Assembly (NCBI RefSeq): GCF_018603905.1
Contig: NZ_JAHFZZ010000004.1
Location: 62,001-126,000, forward strand
DNA length: 64,000 bases
Source: Nonomuraea sp. NEAU-A123
GTDB lineage: Bacteria; Actinomycetota; Actinomycetes; Streptosporangiales; Streptosporangiaceae
Direction of reading: 5' to 3'
Translations under genes and position numbers: made by a program
The notes under the pieces: model-generated
What the model was told of the DNA's origin: nothing
Databases searched by the model: none
Seen by the model: the letters and a program-made list of their open reading frames with translations, nothing else
Shown here: positions 35,769 to 43,310 of the stretch, one piece after another
Layout: each line of letters begins with the position of its first letter
Numbering within the stretch: the first letter of the stretch is position 1

Positions 35769-36435
35769 TGAAGCCGGATTCGTACGCGATGCCGACCGCG
35801 TGCGCCCGGTTCACCGCCGAGAGCTTGGTGAGGATGCGAGCCAGGTGCGAACGGACCGTTCCGGTGCCGATGCCGAGCTTCTCGGCGATGCCGGCGTTCG
35901 ACAGGCCGGCCGCGACGAGAGCCAGCACCTCGGCCTCGCGGCGGGTGAGCTCCGCGAGCCGGTGATCGACCCCGGTGGTCGCCGCGGCGATGCGATCACG
36001 TAGCCGCGTGATCATCGAGCAGGAGATGAACGTGTGTCCGGCGGCGACCAGCCGGATCGCGGGCACGATCTCCTCGAACAGCGACGCCCGGTGCACAAAA
36101 CCGCCCGCGCCCCCGAGTAACGCGCGCCCGAGCAGCTCCTCGTCCAGCGTTTCCGAGACCACCACCACGCGCATCCGGTTCCTCGCCTGCGCCGCGACGA
36201 TACGGGTGAATTCCACGACGTCGGCCTGCCGCAGCGCCGCGTTCACGACCGCCACCCTCGGCCGGTGCCGGACGACCAGATCGCCCAGCCGGTCGGCGGC
36301 GCCGGCCTCGCCCACCACGTAGATGCCATTGCCCATGTGGAGCACGCTTCTGAGCTTGGCGCGCACCATCCGGTCCGGCTCGCCCACGACGACCCGCAGA
36401 GCGGGCATGGCCTCGCCCGCGGGGGTGGACTCCAT
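35728..36435 (-). CDS. NarL/LuxR-type regulator with degenerate receiver
   Basis: A receiver-like domain followed by a LuxR helix-turn-helix (LTRREAEVLALVAAGLSNAG, then LGIGTGTVRSHLARILTKL). The receiver starts normally (RVVVGEPDRMVR) but the phosphorylated Asp is replaced: RVAVVNAALRQ has Asn where Asp is expected. It may therefore work without phosphorylation. The frame stays open to 36612; I prefer the ATG at 36435 (or 36408). It is the last gene after the methyltransferase of the - strand operon and is the likely pathway regulator beside the SARP. Confidence 0.8.
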   Translation of the reverse strand: MESTPAGEAMPALRVVVGEPDRMVRAKLRSVLHMGNGIYVVGEAGAADRLGDLVVRHRPRVAVVNAALRQADVVEFTRIVAAQARNRMRVVVVSETLDEELLGRALLGGAGGFVHRASLFEEIVPAIRLVAAGHTFISCSMITRLRDRIAAATTGVDHRLAELTRREAEVLALVAAGLSNAGIAEKLGIGTGTVRSHLARILTKLSAVNRAHAVGIAYESGFITVGSAHRRREHG

Positions 36436-36612
36436 CGGTTGTGCCACCTGACCACCCGAGTTTGAGCGCGGTTGCTCTTCCGGCACACTATGCGCGTCCG
36501 CCCTGCCGACAGCCAGAGCAGCGGGGTTACTCAAGCCCGCCACCCGCATGTGAGAGGTACCCATGACTGCCTGTGGCCGCGGTTGTCGGAACGGCGACCG
36601 CGCGATCGGCAC

Positions 36613-37629
36613 TCAGGACGGATCCGCGACGAGGATCCGGATCGCCGAACCCCGTAGCGGCGGCGTGACGTCGGTCAGGTCGAACCCGCCGGCCGCGAGC
36701 AGGTCGTGGAACTCGGCTCTGCTGCGTTCCCAGCCGCCGGTGTAGATGAGCATGGCGATGTCGCTCATGACGACGCCGGCCGCCTCCGGCGTGTCGAGCC
36801 TGGACGGCAGCACCGGTTCCAGGATCAGCAGGCGTCCGCCCGTCGCGATCGAAGCGCGGCAGTTCCGCAGCAGCGCGGTGCACCGCTGGTCGTCCCAATC
36901 ATGCAGGACGCCTTTCAGCAGCATGAGATCGCCTTCGGGCACGGCCTCGAAGAAGTCGCCCACTTCGACGGAACACCGATCGGACAGCCCCGCCTGCTGG
37001 AAGGTCCCGGCAGCGGCGGCCACGCCGTCGGCGGTGTCGTACAGGATGCCCTGGGCGCTGGGCGTGGCCGCCAGTATCGCGGCGAGCAGCGTGCCGTTTC
37101 CGCCCCCGATGTCGACCACGGTGCGGGCACCGGTGAAGTCGTAGGCCCTGGCGGCCTCGAGCGCGACGCGCTCGGTGCCCTCGCACATGGCCGTGTTGAA
37201 GATCCTCGAAAGATCATGATGGCCGGCGAGGTAGTCGAAGAGCGGCTGGTCGTGCACGTGATCGAAGGCGGCCTCACCCGTTCGTACGCTGTGGGTCAAC
37301 GCCCCCCACGCCTGCCAGGTCGCGGGGTCGCCGAGCAGCAGCACGCTGGAGCGCATCGACCATGGATGGTCGGCACGCAGCGGCTGACCCAGCGCGGCCA
37401 GCGCGAGGTGTCCCGGCGCCACCTCATCGACCACTCCCAGGACCACCAGTGCCCGCGACAGCCGCTCCAGCGCCCGCGGGTCGGCCCCGATGGAGCGCGC
37501 CAGTTCGTCGATCGGCATGGCTCCGGCGGCAAGGGCGTCGGGAACGCCCAAGCGGACGGCTGTGTACAGGATTTGCGAGGTGGCGTAGCCGAACGCCATC
37601 CGGGACAGCTCCGCGTACCCGTTGATCAT
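36613..37629 (-). CDS. SAM-dependent O-methyltransferase (family 2)
   Basis: A 338-aa methyltransferase like DnrK and other small-molecule O-methyltransferases. The N-terminal winged-helix dimerisation domain (YAELSRMAFGYATSQILYTA) precedes the SAM site (RTVVDIGGGNGTLLAAIL), with LLKGVLHDWDDQRC as the catalytic region. These enzymes methylate phenol or enol hydroxyls, so a hydroxyl made by the P450 or flavoenzyme is the natural substrate. The ATG overlaps the P450 stop by 4 bp, so the order P450-methyltransferase is translationally coupled. Confidence 0.9.
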   Translation of the reverse strand: MINGYAELSRMAFGYATSQILYTAVRLGVPDALAAGAMPIDELARSIGADPRALERLSRALVVLGVVDEVAPGHLALAALGQPLRADHPWSMRSSVLLLGDPATWQAWGALTHSVRTGEAAFDHVHDQPLFDYLAGHHDLSRIFNTAMCEGTERVALEAARAYDFTGARTVVDIGGGNGTLLAAILAATPSAQGILYDTADGVAAAAGTFQQAGLSDRCSVEVGDFFEAVPEGDLMLLKGVLHDWDDQRCTALLRNCRASIATGGRLLILEPVLPSRLDTPEAAGVVMSDIAMLIYTGGWERSRAEFHDLLAAGGFDLTDVTPPLRGSAIRILVADPS

Positions 37630-38849
37630 AGGCTGGCACCCTTCCCCAGCAGCAGTGGCAGGCGGCGTACACCATGCAGGAACAGGTCCGGCGTCCATTC
37701 CAGGCCGGCGGGGTCGACGGCCAGGGCCAGGCCGGGGAAACGGCGCACCAGCGCGCCGATGGCCGCCCGGGCCTGCAGCCGGGCCAGCGCCGCACCGAGA
37801 CAGAAGTGGATTCCGTGTCCGAAGCCCAGGTGCCGGTTCGGGGTGCGGCCGATGTCGAAGACATCCGGCTGGTGGAACACCGCCGGGTCGCGGTTGGCGG
37901 CCAGCAGCACCGGCACGACGATGTCACCGCGGGGGATCACGGTTTCCCCGATGTCCAGGTCGGTCAGCGCGTACAGCGGCCGGGAGTGCCCGACCGGGCC
38001 GTTGAACCGCAGCACCTCCTCCACCGCGGAGTCGATCAGCCGGGGCCGGGCGCGCAGGCGCTGGAGCTGATCGGGGTGGCGCAGGAGTTCCAGCACTCCG
38101 TTGCCGATGAGGTTGACCGTCGTCTCGTCTCCGGCCAGCAGCAACTGGAACACGCTGGACACCAGCTCGGCGTGGCTGATCTCCGTCGACCGGACGAGCT
38201 GGGACAGCAGGTCTTCACCCGGCTGGGCCCGCCGCTCATCGAGCTTCTCGTTGACGTAGGCGACGAACCCGATTCCGGCGCGGCGCACCAGTGCCGCGTC
38301 CCGGCTGCGCAGCATGTCGTCGCTCCACCCGCGGAGCCGGGCCCGGTCGTCGATCGGGAAGCCGACCAGCTCGGCGACGATCAGGATCGGCAGCGGCAGC
38401 GCCAGCGCCTCGATCAGGTCGACGCCGTCTCCAGCGGCCGCCACGCCGTCGACCAGCTCGCCGACGACCTGATGCACGCGCCGCTCGAGCGCCGCCACCG
38501 TCCGAGGGCCGAACGCGGGCGCCATCAGCCGCCGCAGCCGGGTGTGGTCGGGCGGATCGAGGTTGAACATGTTCCGCCGCACCATCGCCAGTGGGTCGTT
38601 CTCCCATCGGCGGTGAACGGCGGCGAGCTCGTCGGGCAGCCGGTCGAGTTGACGCCCCAGGCCCGGGTCGTGGAGGGCGCGCTGCACGTCGGCGTACCGG
38701 GTCAGGTACCAGGACGCGTGACCGGCCGCCGGGCTCGCCTGGCGGTAGACCGGCGCCCGCTCGCGCATGCGGTGGAAGAGCGGGTGCGGGTCCCGGCGAT
38801 GCGCCGAGCCGGTCGGGTCGAACGACCGCTCAAGCCCGGTCGCGCTCAT
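37626..38849 (-). CDS. Cytochrome P450
   Basis: A 407-aa soluble actinobacterial P450. The I-helix motif LLLAGDETTVNLI, the ExxR motif (EEVLRFNGP) and the haem loop FGHGIHFCLGAALARLQ with its Cys ligand are all present. P450s hydroxylate or cross-link aromatic residues in several RiPP pathways. ATG 38849 overlaps the TfuA stop and its own stop overlaps the methyltransferase start, placing it firmly in the operon. No dedicated ferredoxin is seen nearby. Confidence 0.93.
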   Translation of the reverse strand: MSATGLERSFDPTGSAHRRDPHPLFHRMRERAPVYRQASPAAGHASWYLTRYADVQRALHDPGLGRQLDRLPDELAAVHRRWENDPLAMVRRNMFNLDPPDHTRLRRLMAPAFGPRTVAALERRVHQVVGELVDGVAAAGDGVDLIEALALPLPILIVAELVGFPIDDRARLRGWSDDMLRSRDAALVRRAGIGFVAYVNEKLDERRAQPGEDLLSQLVRSTEISHAELVSSVFQLLLAGDETTVNLIGNGVLELLRHPDQLQRLRARPRLIDSAVEEVLRFNGPVGHSRPLYALTDLDIGETVIPRGDIVVPVLLAANRDPAVFHQPDVFDIGRTPNRHLGFGHGIHFCLGAALARLQARAAIGALVRRFPGLALAVDPAGLEWTPDLFLHGVRRLPLLLGKGASL

Positions 38850-40159
38850 CACCCCTTGGCCTTCTGCACATCCAGTGCGAAGAACCTGCTGACGGTCTGT
38901 CCGAGATCCGCCATGCTGAGGAACCCGCGCCGCGCCAGCTCGACCTCCGCTGACGTTCCGGGTCCGTTCCAGTGGCGGGAGAAGATCCGTCCGCAGATCG
39001 CCGGTGCCGGGACGACCAGCCGGCCGCGCGTCTGTTCCGCGGTCTCGTCGGCACGGGCGACGAGATCGGACCACTCGGGCCAGTGGCTCGATGCCCGGAT
39101 CCGTTCCAGGACGATCGGCCGCCAATCCTCCGACTGCCAGACCGGCCACACCCGCACCATGATCAATCGGAGCTGCTCGGCGGCGGGCAGGGTGGCCCGC
39201 TCGGTCTCGGAGAGCCACGACGCAAGGCTGGGCGGTACGTCGGCACGGTCATCGACCCCGAGCCTGGCCCGCGTGTACGCCTCCAGCCCCAGGCCCCGCG
39301 CGCCGGCGAAGTCCCTCAGGAGGCCGGTCAGCACCTGCTCGTGCAGCCGCGGGTAGTCCTGGCCGAACAGCCGCGCCGCGTCCAGGACATCGAGATCGGA
39401 CATCCACCTGCCCGGCGCGTACTCCCGCATCGACCGCCAGGCCAGCGCCTCGTAGTGGGTGATCCCCGTCAGGGCCACGTCGGCCGCCCACGCGCTGGGC
39501 GCTTCGGCGCGGTGCCCGCCGACGGCGCTCAGGGCCGCCACCGCGTCCAGCCGCTTCAGATCCCACTCGCCCGTCCCGATCATCCGCTCGAGCGTGCTCA
39601 GGGCGTCGCCGGCCTCCGGGCCCAGGGCCTCTTCCAGCTCGTGCCAGGTCCGGTGGACGAAGGGCCTGGTCTTCGCCGCATCGACGATCCGCTCGCCCGC
39701 CGCCGCCGGAACCAGGCCGGTCCTGGCTCCCTCCTGGCAGCCGTAGCGGATGTTGACCATGGCCACCGTGCCGGTGGGGTATCCCCTTTCCGCGGGCCCG
39801 TGCAGGACCGCCACCTCGTCATCCCCATCGACCTCGCCGGTCGCGTACATGCGGAAGACGGACCCGACGCCACGCATGCCGTACGGGCTCAGCTCCGCCG
39901 CCCGGAGCGCCCCCATGCTCGCCGCGCCGATGACGTTCACGCCTTCGTTGAGCAGCCAGAGAATCTCCTTGTGGCCCACGGACAGCCGCTCCCGGTAGTA
40001 CCCGTCGATGATGACGGCGGTGTCGTCCCGGTCCCACTCCTCCCTGAGGAGATCGCCCCGGGCCACGGGCGGCCGCGTCCGCGCCTCCGGAAGCACGGCG
40101 AGGACCTCCTCGTGAGAGATCGTCGGCCCGGCGTAGACGACTGTCTTCTGGCTGCTCAC
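38849..40159 (-). CDS. TfuA-domain protein with long C-terminal extension
   Basis: A 436-aa protein. The first 215 residues are a TfuA domain (YAGPTISHEEVLAVLP, VIIDGYYRERLSVGHKEILW, IGAASMGALRAAELSPYGM). TfuA partners YcaO enzymes in thioamide formation (thioviridamide-type peptides, methyl-coenzyme M reductase). A further 200 residues without recognised domain follow, rich in Trp and Arg, longer than typical TfuA. The GTG start overlaps the YcaO stop by one base. The close coupling supports a joint TfuA-YcaO complex. Confidence 0.88.
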   Translation of the reverse strand: MSSQKTVVYAGPTISHEEVLAVLPEARTRPPVARGDLLREEWDRDDTAVIIDGYYRERLSVGHKEILWLLNEGVNVIGAASMGALRAAELSPYGMRGVGSVFRMYATGEVDGDDEVAVLHGPAERGYPTGTVAMVNIRYGCQEGARTGLVPAAAGERIVDAAKTRPFVHRTWHELEEALGPEAGDALSTLERMIGTGEWDLKRLDAVAALSAVGGHRAEAPSAWAADVALTGITHYEALAWRSMREYAPGRWMSDLDVLDAARLFGQDYPRLHEQVLTGLLRDFAGARGLGLEAYTRARLGVDDRADVPPSLASWLSETERATLPAAEQLRLIMVRVWPVWQSEDWRPIVLERIRASSHWPEWSDLVARADETAEQTRGRLVVPAPAICGRIFSRHWNGPGTSAEVELARRGFLSMADLGQTVSRFFALDVQKAKG

Positions 40160-41322
40160 TAGAACACCTCCGGGGTGACACGGCTGCCCGGCGCCACCAC
40201 TCTGACCACGGGGACCCCGATCTCGTCCCTCGTCAGATCGATGACGAGAGGGGCGGCGGAGAACGCGACCGCGGCCCGCTCGACCACGTCCTCCAGATCA
40301 TCGACCAGGCTCTGGTGAGCCGTCTGTCTCGGGATCGCCTCGCCGGTGTCCGCTGCGGGCACGGGCCGGCGCCTCGCGCCCGGGCCGTTGGGGACGCCCG
40401 CCTCGAGGTCGTCTCTCGCGCCTGAGATGTAGCCGAGCCTGGCCTGCGCGGCCTCGGTGACGGCACGGGTGAGCGCTATCTCCGAGCCGAGGTGGCAGCC
40501 GAATCCCATGAACGCCGGTGGATAGTCGGCGCAGGAGATCCGAGCCAGGAAGCACGGCAACCCGGTGGGCGACGGCACGGACCTGACCTCGAGAGTGACC
40601 CGGGCCCGCGCCATCGTCTCGCACAACTCGTCGACGACCGGCGACCCCAGAGTCCCCGGGTCGACGAGGACCCCCTTGTCGCCGGCGGCCATCGCCGTGG
40701 TCACGGCGTCCCTCTCGATCACCTCGTACAGCGCGTGCAGGACGGCCTCGGCCGCCGTGTTCCCGCTGGCCAGGCCGTTCGTCGACTCGAAGAACACCGG
40801 TGGGTTCCAGCCGGTCTTCCGTACGAGGGAGAATCCCACCGAATCCTTGGGAACCAGCCTCTCGGAGCCGTCGGTCAGCGACCTGCCGGCGACCCAGTCC
40901 AGCGGCAGCCCGTCGTGCAGCACGGTCGGCGGGGAGAGCGGGAGATCGCGGACGTCATAGCCCAGGTGCCCGATGACGTCGCGAGGGGGCGCCGTCGTCA
41001 CCGTCGTTATGGGCTGCTCGGCGTGCCAGAGCTCAACGGCTTCCATCATCGCGGACAGCCGCGCCAGCTCGGGGGTGATTCCTTTCCCCTGAGACACGGC
41101 GAGCGTCCGGGCAGTCGGCCGGATTGCCTGAAATGTTGGGATTCCGATGGTGTCCAGCCGGGTGATGTCCGCGACCCTGGTGATCCCGACCATCCGGGCC
41201 GCCCGGTCGGCCATCGCCCGCGTGGCCGTCGGGTCGTGGGCTCTGTCCGTGCCCGGTAAGCGGACCTTGGACCGGTCGGACTGCGAGAGGAGCCACGAGA
41301 GAGGGGAGTTGTCTGTCCGCAT
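40159..41322 (-). CDS. YcaO-domain protein
   Basis: A 387-aa YcaO enzyme, which uses ATP to activate a peptide backbone amide. ATP-binding residues are visible in VSQGKGITPELARLSAMMEA (Gly-Lys-Gly, then Glu) and in SGNTAAEAVLHALYEVIERD. It ends RVTPEVF and lacks the PxPxP tail of azoline cyclodehydratases, and there is no E1/ThiF partner or dehydrogenase, which together with TfuA favours thioamidation over azole formation. It lies between the ABC permease and TfuA genes. Confidence 0.92.
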   Translation of the reverse strand: MRTDNSPLSWLLSQSDRSKVRLPGTDRAHDPTATRAMADRAARMVGITRVADITRLDTIGIPTFQAIRPTARTLAVSQGKGITPELARLSAMMEAVELWHAEQPITTVTTAPPRDVIGHLGYDVRDLPLSPPTVLHDGLPLDWVAGRSLTDGSERLVPKDSVGFSLVRKTGWNPPVFFESTNGLASGNTAAEAVLHALYEVIERDAVTTAMAAGDKGVLVDPGTLGSPVVDELCETMARARVTLEVRSVPSPTGLPCFLARISCADYPPAFMGFGCHLGSEIALTRAVTEAAQARLGYISGARDDLEAGVPNGPGARRRPVPAADTGEAIPRQTAHQSLVDDLEDVVERAAVAFSAAPLVIDLTRDEIGVPVVRVVAPGSRVTPEVF

Positions 41323-41343
41323 CGTCCCTTGTCCTTGACGAGA

Positions 41344-42156
41344 TCAGATGTTGCGAGCGCGGTTGATCAAGGCGCGGCCGCCCACGGCGTAGCTGATGGC
41401 CGCCAGGACGGCCAGCACCAGGAGGTCCTGCCACGCGTCGGCGAAACCGAAGAACGCGGCGTCCCGCATACCGTCGATCGCGTACGTCAGCGGGTTGATC
41501 ACCGATACCCACTGCAGCACGGTGGGCATGCTGTCGACCGGGTAGAGCGACGGGGCGCTGAAGACGAGAACGGGGATCGACACGTTCGACAGCAGCATGA
41601 AGACCTGGTAGTCGGTGATCAGGATCGCCGTCGCCAGATACAGTCCGTTGAAGGCAAGGGCGGCCACCGTGAGCACCGACAGCAGGCCGGCCCAGGCTTG
41701 CAGGTCGAAGGGCAACTCGAAGACGAACACCGCCACGCCCAGGGCGAGCAGGGCCTGTCCCAGCACGAGCGAGACGCCCGCGATCACCTTGCCGAGCAGG
41801 AACCGCGACCTGCGCAACGGGTAGGACCACAGTTGTGTGGCCGCGCCGCTCATCTCCTCCTGGAACACCGCCATGCCGGAGGTTCCCGCCGCGCTGACGA
41901 CCGACATCGCCAGCGTCATGGGCAGCAGGAAGATCGCGAACGGCACCTGGATGCCCTTGTAGTCGACGACCTTGAGGAGGTTGCCCAGCGAGGTGTTCAC
42001 GAGCAGCAGGTAGATCAGCATCGGGGCCAGTCCGAGGACGAGATACACCCGGTTGCGGGCGAGCAGCGCGTACTCGCGGTAGAGCACCGCGGACAGGTCG
42101 GCCGCCTTCGGGGTCCCGGTCGGAGGAGTGTTGTTGAATGTCAGCTTGGCGGCCAC
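41344..42156 (-). CDS. ABC-2 type transporter permease
   Basis: A 270-aa membrane protein with six hydrophobic segments, of the DrrB-like ABC-2 family. It pairs with the ATPase gene 13 bp upstream to make an exporter; the mature peptide is the likely cargo. The start is GTG at 42156. Confidence 0.88.
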   Translation of the reverse strand: MAAKLTFNNTPPTGTPKAADLSAVLYREYALLARNRVYLVLGLAPMLIYLLLVNTSLGNLLKVVDYKGIQVPFAIFLLPMTLAMSVVSAAGTSGMAVFQEEMSGAATQLWSYPLRRSRFLLGKVIAGVSLVLGQALLALGVAVFVFELPFDLQAWAGLLSVLTVAALAFNGLYLATAILITDYQVFMLLSNVSIPVLVFSAPSLYPVDSMPTVLQWVSVINPLTYAIDGMRDAAFFGFADAWQDLLVLAVLAAISYAVGGRALINRARNI

Positions 42157-42169
42157 ATTTATCCCCTTG

Positions 42170-43141
42170 TCAGTCCTCGGCCTCCGTCATCCGGAGGAAC
42201 ACCTGCTCCAGCGAGTCCGAGACGGTCGAGACACCGGAGATCGCGACGTCGTGCTCCAGGCAGTGCCGCGACAGCTCCGGCAGCACCTCCTGTGCCCGCG
42301 CACCGTGGATCCGTACGTCGGAGTCCTCGGCCGTGGCCGTGAGCCCGGCCGCCTCCGCCCAGGCCAGCACCACCAGGCCGGCCGCGGGATCATCGAGGGC
42401 CACCAGCAAGTGGGTGGTGCCGAACTCCTCGACCAGTTCGCGCGGTTTGGCGAAGCGCAGCACCCGTCCCTTGTCGATGACCAGGACACGCTGGCTGTTG
42501 CGTTCCAGTTCGTCGATGTGGTGGCTGGTCCACAGCACGGTCACGCCGTGCTCCTCGCGTAGCCAGGTCACGAAGCGCTCGATGTGGCGCCGTCCCACCA
42601 CGTCCAGTCCCGCGGAAGGCTCGTCGAGGACCAGCAGCCGCGGAATGGTGAGCAGCGCCCGCACGAGTTGCAACCGCTGCCGCTGACCGCCCGAAAGCTG
42701 GAAGCAGAATCGCGGCAGGGCCTCCGTCAAGCTGAGGAACTCCGCCAGTTCGAGCGCCCACGGCCGCACGGCACGCCACTTCAGACCGCGGAAGCGGGCC
42801 GCGATCCGCAGGTTGTCGAGCGCCGGCAGCATCATGTCGAACGGGCCTGACTGGTGCATCGCCCCGATGTCGCTCTTGGCGGCGACGGGCTGACGCACCG
42901 GATCGGCGTCGAAGACACGGACCTGGCCGGAGGTGGGGGTGGTGACCCCGCAGATCATCTTGATCAGGGTCGTCTTCCCGGCGCCGTTGGGCCCGAGGAG
43001 CCCGATGGTCTCTCCCCGCGCGATCTCGAACGAGACATTGTCCACCGCCGGTCTCTGGCTGCGCCGATAGCGCTTGGTCAGCCCTACGGCCGTCACCACG
43101 TCGCTCGACACGGCACCACCCTTCACCTCGACTCGCTCCAC
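42170..43141 (-). CDS. ABC transporter ATP-binding protein (DrrA-like)
   Basis: A 323-aa ATPase with Walker A (LLGPNGAGKTTLIKM), signature (LSGGQRQRL), Walker B (LLVLDEPSAGLD) and H-loop (TSHHIDE), and the C-terminal extension usual for DrrA-type exporters. First gene of the - strand operon behind the shared promoter module. GTG 43141 is the outermost sensible start; GTG 43111, giving VSSDVVTAVGLTKRY behind GAGGTGAAGGGTGG, is an equally good choice. Confidence 0.92.
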   Translation of the reverse strand: MERVEVKGGAVSSDVVTAVGLTKRYRRSQRPAVDNVSFEIARGETIGLLGPNGAGKTTLIKMICGVTTPTSGQVRVFDADPVRQPVAAKSDIGAMHQSGPFDMMLPALDNLRIAARFRGLKWRAVRPWALELAEFLSLTEALPRFCFQLSGGQRQRLQLVRALLTIPRLLVLDEPSAGLDVVGRRHIERFVTWLREEHGVTVLWTSHHIDELERNSQRVLVIDKGRVLRFAKPRELVEEFGTTHLLVALDDPAAGLVVLAWAEAAGLTATAEDSDVRIHGARAQEVLPELSRHCLEHDVAISGVSTVSDSLEQVFLRMTEAED

Positions 43142-43176
43142 CGAACGTGCAGGCGGCGGTTTCTGCTGGCGCTGGA

Positions 43177-43240
43177 GATGTGTTGCAGGTTGAGTATGGA
43201 CCGGCGATCAGCAGGTGACACAACCCCACAAACGTGGGCT
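43177..43240 (-). promoter_or_regulatory. Shared 64-bp promoter module, transporter/YcaO copy
   Basis: Reverse complement of this stretch matches 32173-32236 at 56 of 64 positions, with 28 bp identical (43213-43240). It includes the inverted repeat CCCAC-N4-GTGGG at 43225-43238 and a CATACT -10-like element. It drives the ATPase-permease-YcaO-TfuA-P450-methyltransferase operon and lies 71 bp upstream of the divergent SARP gene. Confidence 0.8.
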
Positions 43241-43310
43241 AGCCGGGACGGTATGCCGAACGACAGAGGGCGCGTTGTGCGACCACGCAGAGTGTGATCA
43301 TCATCGGCAC

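Noticed and set aside
40159-41322. YcaO as an azoline-forming cyclodehydratase
   Set aside because: No ThiF/E1-like partner, no dehydrogenase gene and no PxPxP C-terminus; a TfuA gene is directly coupled instead.
43215-43310. N-terminal extension of the ATP-grasp-SARP protein
   Set aside because: The upstream ATG lies inside the shared operator and -35 region, and the extra 32 residues have no similarity; ATG 43311 is preferred.
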